In this document: one piece after another, positions 35,082 through 45,258 of the stretch | Position numbering within the stretch: the first letter of the stretch is position 1 | Layout: each line of letters starts with the position of its first letter | Assembly (NCBI GenBank): GCA_039566865.1 | Contig: CM076944.1 | Location: 13,476,501 to 13,540,500, forward strand | Direction: 5' to 3' | Origin: Aurelia coerulea | Taxonomy: Eukaryota; Cnidaria; Scyphozoa; Semaeostomeae; Ulmaridae | Length of the DNA: 64,000 nt | Notes under the pieces: generated by a model | Told to the model about the DNA's origin: nothing | Seen by the model: the letters and a program-made list of their open reading frames with translations, nothing else | Database searches by the model: none | Program-made: the position numbers and the translations under genes

Positions 35082-38000
35082 ACGTCTGCAGCTCTTTCAT
35101 TAAGACCCTTGGGTGTAAAAGTTTGAAGTCGATATTGCCAAAACAACTCCTTCCTACGAAGTGAAAAAACATCATCCGCCCCATCTATGATTTTAATACC
35201 AACCCGAAAGTTCCCATTATGTCCGTTTTCAAAAAAATGACCGAAAAAACTTGCTTGTGGAACAGGTTTTCCTTTATCGAGAGAGTTTTCGTCGTGTTTG
35301 CGTGCATATGTTCTGAAATAGGACTTGTAAACATTAAACCTTTGCCGAAATTTCGTCTTAGTGCTACCCACGTATTTCTTGTTGCATGATTCACACTGCA
35401 ACAAATAAACAACATGATCAGAGTTGCAATCGTATCGCCCCGAGAAATTTTTGAAAGACCTTGTTGAATCAAAATTATGGAAAGTACCCCCCTCCCTCAT
35501 CAAAGGGCAAATCTGGCAACTTCTTCTGCCATTGCATCTGAAAGTACCCTTTTCCATCAACTCTTCATCGATACTTGGCAGCTTAGCCCTAACAAGTTTA
35601 TCTTTCAAACTTTTTGCCCTTCTAAACGTTACAAATATTTTGTCTTTAAAAGCTGCCTCGTGCTCCCTGTCTACCAGCAGTAAGTTCTGGTTTTTGCGAA
35701 GAATGTCATAAACTTTGTGCATGGCTGGGTGATATGTTAACACTAAGGGAATTTTTATATCATCCTTTTCCTTAGGTCTGGTATCTAATAAAGTAGCCCG
35801 ATCTTTGTCCCGCACCTTGTCAATTTGATTATCAACCTCGTTTCCACTGTAACCTCTTGCTAAAAGCCAAGTTTTTAAATCTCCTACCCTATTTATGAAA
35901 AACTGTTCCTCTGAGCAAATACGACGAATTCTAAGAGCCTGACTATATGGAATTCCCTTTTTGGTGTGATTCGGATGACAGGAAGCTCGATGCAAGAGTT
36001 GATGAGTATCAGTAGGTTTTGTAAACAAATCTGTTATAAGTCTGTTGCCTTGTTTGATGACTTGTACATCGAGAAAATTAACCTTCTCTGTGGACCAATC
36101 TGCAGTGAACTTAATCGAGTCATGAGCCCCATTTAAGATAGTTATAAAATCCCTAAGTTTTTCCTCCCCATGTTGCCAAATTAAAAAAACGTCATCTATG
36201 TATCTCCACCATACCCACGGTTTATCTTGAGCCTCAGCAAGTAGCTTTTCTTCTAGCGCTGCCAAAAAAAGAATCGCATATGAAGGCGCGCATTTGGTAC
36301 CTATTGCTGTTCCCCTGAGCTGCTGATAGAAATCGCCATTAAATTCGAAAAAATTGTTCTTAAGAACAACGTAAGCTAACTCAAGAAGGGTATCCGTGGA
36401 AATGGTGTTATCCTCCCGATGTTCAAGTGCTTCTCGTAAAGCCTCCAATCCCTCCTCGTGAGGAATACTTGGATAAAGCCCCACCACATCCACGGTGCAT
36501 AAAATAGCGCCCTCAGGGAGGCCATCAAGATCCGTGATTTTCTTAAGAAAATGATTTGTGTCTTTAATATAAGACCGAACCTTTTTAGCTAATGGTTGCA
36601 AATGGTGATCCAAAAATGCCGAAATGTTTTCTGTAAAAAAACCACAGTTGGAAATAACAGGCCTTCCCGGTACGCTATTCAACCTTTTGTGGATTTTTGG
36701 GAGGAGGTAAAATCGTCCCAACCTAGGGTTATTTACCATCAAATAGTCTAATGTGGCTTGATCCAAATCCCCTCTATCACTAATTGTTTTTAAAGTATCC
36801 GAAATAATTTGGTGAAGCCGTTCCGAAGGATCATTGTCAAGCTTGCTATACACCTCAGAGTCACCAAGTTGACTCTCTGCTTCCATGATATAATCATCTC
36901 TATCCCAAACCACTACACCCGAGCCTTTGTCAGCTTCCTTGACAATGATCGTTCGGTCCGATCTAAGAGTGTTAATTGCTTCACTCTCCTCCCTACTAAC
37001 ATTTCTATAATTATTCCCTTGTGCCGAAATACTCATAAGTTCCTCCTCTAATTTACTCAAATAAAGCTCAATTGCTACATCTTTATGCCGTGGATTAAAT
37101 TTGCTACGAGGCCTAAAGGCTGGATATTCCGAAAAACTCTCTGATTCTCTAAAATGCCATTTTAAGCGAAGACGTCTACCAAAACTTTCTAAATCAACCT
37201 TAATTTGCGAGTAATCCAGTTCCTTAGGGGTCATGACAAATTTTAAACCTTTGGATAATACCGAAATTTCTGATTCACTAAGAGCTCTTTTAGATAAATT
37301 AATCACCTTATCATTTAAAAACTGTCCCTCGATTCTACCATTGTTATCTACCTTATATTGAAAATTCGTGCTGTTTGCCTCTTGCTGCGCATTTTCTTCG
37401 TTTGACGTTTCTCCAAATGTTCGTGTCTCTAGGCCGTTTCTTGGTGTAAAATTTGCATTATTTCCTTCTTCGTTTTCCATTAAAATCTGTCTTATATGTT
37501 GCCAATCTGGTACAGCAGCAGGTTGATCCTTCGCAGTGTCCAAAATATCAGCAAGTCGTTCGTTTGAAGTTTCTCCAAAAGTTTGTGTCTCGTTTATTGG
37601 TGTGACATTCGCATTATTTTCATCGTCGCTTTCCATAAAAATCTGTCTTATATTTTGCAAATCTAATTCAGCAGGAGGTTCATTTTCTGCAGTATCTAAG
37701 GCATCAGAAAGTTGTTGATTTTCCACAGTTCCTAAGGTGTCCATAACTGATAACAAATCACTCGGTAATTCAAATTGTTGCACCAGTTCCTTATCGAGAT
37801 TCAAAAAATTTCTTGTCCCTAGCAAATTGGTAAGTTTTTTGTGTCGTCTCCTTAAAATACCATCATCTATTGTAGCAATGTGCTGTCGTAGCGTGGAAAG
37901 AATTTCTAACACGCCCCTCGAATTTGCTGCATTCGACAAGAATTCAACAATCTTTTCCCAGAGTTCAGCCTGTATATTTAAAAATGATGTTTTATACTCC

Positions 38001-38233
38001 TCATCTAAGGCACGAAGCAAGTCAAGCTCAGCACTTGAAATTATATGAGACCACTTTTGTATGAATGCATTCGATGTTGTTCCAATCTGCGCGGATTTCT
38101 TCAGTTTTAGTCCATTCGGAATAACTCCATACGCGAGGCAAATATCTAAAAAGACCCAGTGATTAAAATATCTTGTGACTTTGTCAGCGAGGTTGAAAAG
38201 GATTCTTCTTGTAACTCGGCTGCCCTCATCCAT
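35045..38233 (-). CDS. Penelope-like reverse transcriptase with GIY-YIG endonuclease
   Basis: A 1062-residue protein that copies element RNA at nicked DNA. The start chosen is ATG 38233 (MDEGSRVTRR), because element B starts at the matching MNEDSQVLRK; an upstream GTG at 38284 lies inside the pLTR. Residues about 1-330 form a lineage-specific N-terminus with a tandem 52/53-residue duplication. The reverse transcriptase shows YLLPKIHKR, GRPVISNCGFF, CTVDVVGLYPSIPH (catalytic Asp), LRGTAIGTKCAPSYA and YIDD at about 678-681. A CNGRRSCQICP cysteine cluster precedes the C-terminal GIY-YIG domain, VVYLLQC...KKYVGST, at about 940-958. No stops or frameshifts are seen, so it may be active. Confidence 0.95.
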   Translation of the reverse strand: MDEGSRVTRRILFNLADKVTRYFNHWVFLDICLAYGVIPNGLKLKKSAQIGTTSNAFIQKWSHIISSAELDLLRALDEEYKTSFLNIQAELWEKIVEFLSNAANSRGVLEILSTLRQHIATIDDGILRRRHKKLTNLLGTRNFLNLDKELVQQFELPSDLLSVMDTLGTVENQQLSDALDTAENEPPAELDLQNIRQIFMESDDENNANVTPINETQTFGETSNERLADILDTAKDQPAAVPDWQHIRQILMENEEGNNANFTPRNGLETRTFGETSNEENAQQEANSTNFQYKVDNNGRIEGQFLNDKVINLSKRALSESEISVLSKGLKFVMTPKELDYSQIKVDLESFGRRLRLKWHFRESESFSEYPAFRPRSKFNPRHKDVAIELYLSKLEEELMSISAQGNNYRNVSREESEAINTLRSDRTIIVKEADKGSGVVVWDRDDYIMEAESQLGDSEVYSKLDNDPSERLHQIISDTLKTISDRGDLDQATLDYLMVNNPRLGRFYLLPKIHKRLNSVPGRPVISNCGFFTENISAFLDHHLQPLAKKVRSYIKDTNHFLKKITDLDGLPEGAILCTVDVVGLYPSIPHEEGLEALREALEHREDNTISTDTLLELAYVVLKNNFFEFNGDFYQQLRGTAIGTKCAPSYAILFLAALEEKLLAEAQDKPWVWWRYIDDVFLIWQHGEEKLRDFITILNGAHDSIKFTADWSTEKVNFLDVQVIKQGNRLITDLFTKPTDTHQLLHRASCHPNHTKKGIPYSQALRIRRICSEEQFFINRVGDLKTWLLARGYSGNEVDNQIDKVRDKDRATLLDTRPKEKDDIKIPLVLTYHPAMHKVYDILRKNQNLLLVDREHEAAFKDKIFVTFRRAKSLKDKLVRAKLPSIDEELMEKGTFRCNGRRSCQICPLMREGGTFHNFDSTRSFKNFSGRYDCNSDHVVYLLQCESCNKKYVGSTKTKFRQRFNVYKSYFRTYARKHDENSLDKGKPVPQASFFGHFFENGHNGNFRVGIKIIDGADDVFSLRRKELFWQYRLQTFTPKGLNERAADVELDVFACGGTA

Positions 38234-38261
38234 TAAGCCCTCTCCGTTGGAAAATAAAATG

Positions 38262-38799
38262 ATAAAAACTAAACCATCATTCACAAAAAACAGAACATGA
38301 AATAAAAGAAATTAAACTGTTTTCATAAAAATACGTTTCGATTAAAAATCTTCATCAGTCTACAACTTTACTGGGCAGCCGAGAATTTATACAGAAGAAG
38401 TTGTTTACAAACAAAAAGTACATAAAAATGTTAAATTTACAATTAAAAGCAATAACATCTTTTCCCACTTATGCCACTCTACATAATCTTTTTGTCCTTT
38501 TTAAATTTGAGAAGGGATTGGAGGCGTTTTAAAGTTCTACTGATTCCTTTGAGGCTACCTTGGCAACTCTGCAGTCACCCCAAGTGACCCTCCGATAGAT
38601 TCGCTCGCTGCTAAAACTTTTTTTAGCAATTGCTGAATCCCGGATGGCCTGATAGGGAATTCCACCCTACCGCCACACGCATAAAAGCGCGAAGTAACAA
38701 AGGGCAACCACAAAGCGGACGCCAACGCAACCTCTAGGGACCTTCAGATGCAGTGGCAGAATCTAAGCCGTTCCCCCGCACGCAAATACGTCTAATTCC
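38262..38799 (-). repeat. PLE A upstream pLTR
   Basis: Direct repeat of 34544-35081. It lies 28 bp from the ORF start. Outside it, TACGTCTAATTCC-like units are repeated (38784-38830) before an (ATT)n tract, suggesting slippage or repeated template jumps at the 5' junction. Confidence 0.9.
38332..38358 (-). ncRNA. Hammerhead ribozyme-like core, PLE A 5'
   Basis: Identical to the core at 34614-34640. It lies about 100 bp upstream of the ORF start, so cleavage after GTA would set the 5' end of the element RNA. Confidence 0.6.
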
Positions 38800-39059
38800 G
38801 TCTAATACGTCTAATTCCGCAAATACGTTTATGTATATTATTATTATTATTATTATTATTATTATCAAATTATTTACAGTTGGTATAATACATAGTAAAA
38901 AAACTAATTCAAACTAACTATTTACAATACTACGAATTAATAAAAATAAAAATATGGGATCCTCACTATCACCTAAGTTTCTTATTTAATTGCAGATCTA
39001 AAATTCCTTTAGACAAATTCGGTTGAAGGAAAGGGGCAATACCATTTCACACTAATACG

Positions 39060-39411
39060 TGTACGAGCCGGGGGGCTTGAAATCGATCAACTGTATCGAT
39101 TAATTGTATCGATTAATTTATCGATTTCTATATCCCAAATCACCACGAAAGGTTTTCTCTGTGTCCATTCATGTCGATTCTTTAGAAAATTTGATCGATG
39201 TTTTTTGATCGCTTTCAGTGTTTTCGAGAACGAAAATTTTAAGAAAGTCGTCTCTAGCTCTAAAAACTTAAAACAAAAATGTGCAAGAAATCCTAGAATC
39301 TAAGTCAGCCTTTTTGCAAAGATTAAGTCATGAATCTTCAAAGTCGGTCAAGTGTACGCTTTATTGTGGGCTGCCAAACGTACATAGTTCATTTTGGTGC
39401 ACCCGGTATCA
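39060..39411 (-). repeat. Mariner-tip dispersed repeat, copy 1
   Basis: Reading the - strand from 39411: CCGGGTGCACCAAAATGAAC, then GATTCATGACTTAATC and CGAAAACACTGAAA. It matches 61355-61655 (+ strand) for about 300 bp. Only one tip is visible; the other end is undefined. It ends 42 bp before the last TRAF exon. Confidence 0.6.
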
Positions 39412-39453
39412 CATTGGGTCTTGCATATCAGGATTCTCTTATTTTTTCACCAG

Positions 39454-40029
39454 GGCAAGAAAGATGCACTCGAAGAACACATAAAAGCTACAGTAAATCT
39501 GCACTTATCTATGGCTGTTCAAAAAGTGCGCGACAATGAAGCTCGTTCCTACTGCACGAATGGCACATTCATTTGGAGAATAACAAACTTCAAGCAACTA
39601 TTCGAGTCAGCAAGAAATGCTGACGAAGAAGCAGCCCTCTTCAGCTTACCTTTTTACACTTCGCAATATGGCTACAAGCTTCGTTTGAAGATTTACCTGA
39701 ACGGACGTGATCGTGGCAAAGGAACACATCTGTCCTTATATCTGATCATTATGAGAGGAGAATACGATGCCCTCTTAGACTGGCCGTTTGATCAGAAGAT
39801 AACGTTTTATTTGCTTGACCAGGGCGAACAGCGAAAGCACAAGATGCACCAATTAAGTCCCAACAGATCTCTGCCCAATGTCAAATCGGTCTTCAATAGA
39901 CCAACAATGAAAGAAAACCTCGGAATTGGCAATCCTAGTTTTGTGTCCCATGAGATAATTGACCAAAATGAGTACATCAAAGATGATGCAATTTTTGTGA
40001 AATGTGACGTTGCACCAAATAGCCGATAG
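39454..40029 (+). CDS. TRAF gene, terminal exon with MATH (TRAF-C) domain
   Basis: It follows acceptor TTTTTTCACCAG and runs 191 codons to TAG 40027-40029. The first 40 residues (GKKDALEEHIKATVNLHL, then SMAVQKVRDNE) close the zinc-finger region. The MATH domain follows: FIWRITNF, FYTSQYGYKLRLKIYLNG, GKGTHLSLYLIIMRGEYD, LLDWPF, KITFYLLDQ, NRPTMKENLGIG, FVSHEI and DDAIFVKCDV. This beta-sandwich trimerises and binds receptor tails in TRAFs. The stretch between fingers and MATH is only about 35 residues, far shorter than the coiled coils of TRAF1-3, so it is closest to TRAF4-like or invertebrate TRAFs. No polyadenylation site was pinned down. Confidence 0.95.
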   Translation, partial: GKKDALEEHIKATVNLHLSMAVQKVRDNEARSYCTNGTFIWRITNFKQLFESARNADEEAALFSLPFYTSQYGYKLRLKIYLNGRDRGKGTHLSLYLIIMRGEYDALLDWPFDQKITFYLLDQGEQRKHKMHQLSPNRSLPNVKSVFNRPTMKENLGIGNPSFVSHEIIDQNEYIKDDAIFVKCDVAPNSR

Positions 40030-40837
40030 TGTATTTTCATTCTTGAAAACCACAGTAACTGACTTCAGACATTAGTAAATCTGGAAGATTTAAATCGAAG
40101 CTGTAAATATATGACGTGATCAGTAATTTTTGACTTTAAAAAAGATGGAATTACAAAAATAAGCAAGAGTTTTCTTTGCATAAAGCTTGCTGCATTCATT
40201 GCAGAGGAAAAAATAATTGTGCAGAGGATGGTTTAAAGAAGGTGCCTCTTTTACAAGATCCTCAATGATGAACTTCTCAGTACTTGCAACACCTCATTAC
40301 AAACAAAAGGTGATATACAGTATAACTTGCGACAACAAGGAGAATTTTTAGACAGGACAATGTAAATAGCACAAGCTTCTCTAAAAACTTCTTTCCTGTT
40401 TGTGTTAAAGTGTGGAGTGACTTTGGTTCTAAAATATGGACGTCTAAAAGAATATCGCAGTTTTAGAATAATTGCTTTCCATCATAAGGTCCCCAAAAAG
40501 CCCCAAGCAAAGAATCACTAGCAGTCATGTACGCTTCTAAGTCATGTAGGCTTCGAGTTAGGTTTCCATAAGGTGCTGAAAGGTTGCCGGCGGCCGTCTT
40601 GTGCCATTTTCCTTCTGTATTTTAAATCTGCTGCCACAAGTATCTTGCCTGCAGTAACGTAAAGGAAGAGAAAGTTGAAATGATTCAACTTTTTGCCCGT
40701 CGTTACGGTATCATACGGTATCATACGGTACCGGCTGCTGATGGTACCAGGAGAAATGGTTTACATTTAAGTTGAAATTGTCGCAGTATGCCGGCGGTAA
40801 TAGTTTCGGTAGCATGTCGCAAATTTTCTTCGAATTA
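40030..40837. other. TRAF 3' UTR and intergenic DNA
   Basis: No coding sequence. A short CGGTATCATA tandem (about 40705-40730) precedes a LINE fragment. Confidence 0.5.
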
Positions 40838-41505
40838 TGTAAAGAAATTTCTCCCAGAGGAAATGCTCGGTAAAATGTACAGAGGAATTGTTGAACCCAA
40901 TTTTCGGTATTGCTGCTAAGCATGGGGAAGTTGTGGTAAAACTCAAATTGATACCCTATAAAAGTTGCAATATTGAGCTGCCAAATTTTTTCAAATAGCG
41001 TGATGTTTGATCAGCTGTCTGATAAAAGGCTGAAATGGCCAACAATTTTTGACATTATTCAAAATGGAACAGCGACTGTAGTGTACAAGTCAACCAATAG
41101 TTGTCCTTCAATATCTCTCCGAGCTATTTGTGAAGAACTCAGCCCATAATACCCGAAGATTCACAAACACTGAAGCTGACGTGTGTGTTCCTCTGTTCAG
41201 AGCGTCAAACGGGCAGAAGTCTATCTTATTTCGTGGGCCTAAGCTTGGGAGCTAATTAAGCTTAGATGTCAAACGTGCCCCCCCACCCCCCTCTTCCTAC
41301 TTTCAAAAAAAAGGCTAGCAAAGAAATTGTAGAGGGTAGCTTTTTCGCTGTTCTTTCGATTTGAATTTATTGTTTTATCAATTAGATAACTAAATGTGTA
41401 AATTAGGTTTTTACTTTGTAGCACTGTTGCACGTTTCCCTGTAAGCAGTCTCTGCAGACTGACCATGGCCATATAACAGACAATGAAATGAAAAATAATT
41501 AAGAA
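40838..41505 (+). pseudogene. LINE reverse transcriptase relic
   Basis: A 5'-truncated copy of the jockey/CR1-like family. Readable pieces are VKKFLPEEMLGKMYRGIVEP then NFRYCC, interrupted by stops, and later NTEADVCVPLFRASNGQKSI then LFRGPKL. The 3' end has CTGCAGACTGACCATGG and a GAAATGAAA tail like the copy at 47266-47864. Multiple stops and shifts show that it is old. Confidence 0.8.
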
Positions 41506-42013
41506 ATGAATGGCTGCGGCAACCTTGCGGCACCTTGCGGCTAAATGAACGCCAGGCTTAAACGGGCATTGATTAAAACATAACTTGCTTGCAAAAGCCC
41601 AATGTGTACATGCAATGCAGCTGTCTAATCAATCACCCATTTCTTCCTGCATCGCTAATCAACTCTGCTTGAAGAACTAGTTAACATTGCAAATAATGAT
41701 GTAGCCTAATTACCTCATGATGATGACAATTTATGTGATTTAATAATTTTTGGTAGCAAAACTTATAACAAAATAGTCAAAATAGTGATTTTGGAAAGTA
41801 CCGTCAGGTACATTGAAAATGCAAATCGCTTTAGACGAGGAAGCGCAAGCATTAATAACAATTCGTTTTACCTTTAGATAGGGGATGCTCTCCAGTGGTC
41901 TGGCAGTTTGCCTGATTTTTGCCTTTGTGGCATCGGAAATTGTCGGATCGCTGGAGTATCTTTTCTTTATATGCCCTGAAGATATTGTCGAGCTGATGGG
42001 TATACGACGTGAG
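41506..42013. other. Intergenic DNA
   Basis: AT-rich, no supported feature. Confidence 0.5.
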
Positions 42014-42553
42014 CTTTAAAGGGGCAGTCAGACGTGATGTTGCGCGGGACATTTCCATTGTATTTGCATGAAAAGTGCTTAGGCCTAGCATCAACTCGTC
42101 AATGGAGATTTTGAATTGGATTATCGCACATTTCAATCCATCTCCATCGACATTGTTCTTGACAATCTCAAGGATTTAATTGACAGATATTGTTCGTCTA
42201 TGTCGATTTCATGTATTTGCAAAGTTATTTTGCTTATCACAAATTCCTGAAAGTCGTAAACAGCGATTTTGCAGAATCAATTTTGAAGCTGCGAAGAGAT
42301 AATCTACAAGTCGAAGTGGGCAAGAAACTCGCCAAAGAATCTGGTTTTTGAGTCAGATTTATGATGTTAGGTTAAACCAAAGTTGAATAGAACCTTCTCA
42401 CACTCTACTGGATTCATTGCTCAATTAATTTCATCAGAATTACAGCGAACAAAGAGGTACAGTAGACATGTTTTGGTATTTAGGCCTATACGAATTGGAT
42501 TGTTACACGCAGAATCTGATACCCGCGTTTCGCGTCTGACTGCCCCTTTAAAG
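42014..42553. mobile_element. MITE with CTTTAAAGGGGC tips
   Basis: Ends CTTTAAAGGGGCAGTCAGAC and GTCTGACTGCCCCTTTAAAG are perfect inverted repeats, and the 540-bp body is partly palindromic. It abuts the next palindrome, sharing the TTTAAAG junction. Confidence 0.75.
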
Positions 42554-43020
42554 GACAAGTCCGAGGTTGGTATGATTGATGATAAGATACAAGATAATAC
42601 TGCTATGAATATGTATGATACTTTTTTCCACTATTTTTCGCCTTCTCCTTGTGAAATTATGTATTCAAATAAGCAATTTGAGCGAAGTGACGTCATATCG
42701 CGCAAACGAAAAAGGGGCTGTGTGATTGTTTTTCGCCTCTAAATCGCTGCTAGCCTCTTTATCGTGTACTATGCATTGAAAATGGCACGAGAACATGATA
42801 AAGAGGCTTGCAACGATAAAGAGGCAAAAAACAATCACATAGCCTCGTTTTCGTTTGCGCGATATGACGTCACTTCGCTCAATTTGCTTATTTGAAAACG
42901 TAATTTCACAAAGAGAAGGCGAAAAATAGTGGAAAAAAGTATCATACATCATTCATAGCAGTAGTATCTTGTATTTTATCATCAATCATACCCAGCCCGG
43001 ACTTGTCCTTCAAAGCTCGA
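42547..43020. mobile_element. Palindromic MITE family Q, complete copy
   Basis: The arms are near-perfect inverted copies from AAGGACAAGTCCG / CGGACTTGTCC through TTTTTTCCACTATTTTTCGC to TGACGTCATATCGCGCAAAC and its complement. The centre is GCATTGAAAATGGC. A partial copy is at 26763. One TGACGTCA sits in each arm. Confidence 0.8.
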
Positions 43021-43483
43021 ATACTCTTCAAATTCAGTCCTTTGGATTAAAGTAAACTTCATATTATAGATTTTCAATAGTGTAGAATGTAGATGTACTA
43101 TATTGAACATATAATGTGGCTAAATGTGGAAGCATGTTGTTTATCTCTACTTTCTACTGTTTGCAATGATAGTCCTTAATTTATATGCAATTAATGTTAT
43201 AGCAGTAAAAAATGTAAGCAAGTTCCCATACGTTTAAAGGCAGAAACACCGCAATGCGACAAAAAACAACAGCAAATATGATGAATTTATTTTATGCCTA
43301 TATAATATTTCGCCCTGCCATGCAGGACTTCTTCAGGGCTGTAATGTGACAGTTATAATAAAAATTTAATTATATACAGTGATTTGAAAAGGGGAAATAA
43401 CACGTGATTTGTTAGATATGATGGCCATGCAAAGGTTTTATCGGTTAGGTTTACACAACGGTTATGTTGTGTAGTAATGATGA
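43021..43483. other. Intergenic DNA
   Basis: Nothing recognised apart from GCCCTGCCATGCAGGACTTC at 43312-43331, which resembles the edge of another retroelement tail. Confidence 0.4.
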
Positions 43484-44345
<862 letters not shown>

Positions 44346-45111
44346 CCAAAAGAGCTCTTTCCTACGAAGCGAGTACACATCCTGTGCTCCGTCAATGATA
44401 CGAATAACGACGGAGAAGTCACCCTGATGGCCTTCCTCGAAAAAATGAGCGAACAAACTTGCCTGTGGGACTGCCTTTCCCGTATCAAGGGCACCAGTAT
44501 AGCGTTTCTGTTTGTACGTCCGAAAATATGATTTGTAGACATTAAATCTTTGACGAAATCTAGTTTATGTGCTGCCAACATACTTTTTGTTACAACATGT
44601 ACATTGCAACATATAAACTACGTTTATCGAATTGCAATCGTACGCCCCCCACAAATTCTTAAAAGATCGCGAATCATTCGCATTAGAAAAACTGGAGCCC
44701 TCTTTGATGATAGGGCAGATTAGACATTTCCTACCATTGCATTTAAAAGTTCCCTTTGGCACCAGCTCCTGATCTTGAGTTTGCAATTAACGCGAACCAA
44801 AGTATCTTTAAGGTTTTTTGCCCTTCTGAATGAAACGAAAATTTTTCCGGCCAATAGTTTGCGATGTTCGTCATCGATAAGAAGAATATTTGAGCAATTT
44901 TGCAAAATATTGCTGACCCCCTGAAGTGCCGGATGGTAAGTTAGAACCAACGGTATCCTCGTCTCATCCTTCTGCTTGGAATTTCTATGTAACAGGTTTT
45001 CTCTATCCAAGCTTCTAACTTTGTCTAGTCGACTGTCGATTTCCCCTTCTTGATACCCCCGCCCAATAAGCCATGACTTTAAATTTCTCATCATTAACAG
45101 AAAGGAAAACC

Positions 45112-45258
45112 GATTGACTATGTTCTTGATGGAAGGAAGTACGTAAAGTTTGTTTTATAATCCTTCTTTAGTTTTAATTTGAAGTTTGATAGCGAGGGAG
45201 ACAGTTTGATTTGGTGATCTAGACTATTCCAAACGGTAGCCCCTCGATATGCAAATGA
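45112..45258 (-). repeat. LINE 3'-ORF piece fused inside PLE B
   Basis: Read on the - strand, PLE sequence KEGIPYGQAI passes without a break into SFAYRGATVWNSLDHQIKLS then PSLSNFKLKLKK, the C-terminal signature of the jockey/CR1-like LINEs here. PLE sequence resumes as RNLKSWL. The LINE form normally begins GQ.SF.YRGA, so the joint is at a shared GQ-like site. Confidence 0.75.

Larger units (their letters stand above)
34544..38799 (-). mobile_element. Penelope-like element A, complete and probably recent
   Basis: The 4.26-kb element comprises an upstream pLTR (38799-38262), a single ORF (38233-35045) and a downstream pLTR (35081-34544). By eye the 538-bp repeats are identical. The last 12 codons of the ORF lie in the downstream repeat, and the upstream repeat starts with the same coding tail. 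It is antisense in the last TRAF intron. Confidence 0.9.
32801..39453 (+). other. Last TRAF intron, host of the intact PLE
   Basis: It runs from GTAAGA to TTTTTCACCAG. It holds a piggyBac-type MITE at 33711, the Penelope-like element at 34544-38799 in antisense and a mariner-like relic ending at 39411. I saw nothing coding in 32801-33706. Confidence 0.65.

Noticed and set aside
38234..38284. GTG start 17 codons upstream for the Penelope ORF
   Set aside because: These codons lie partly in the pLTR and do not align with element B, whose ATG matches ATG 38233.
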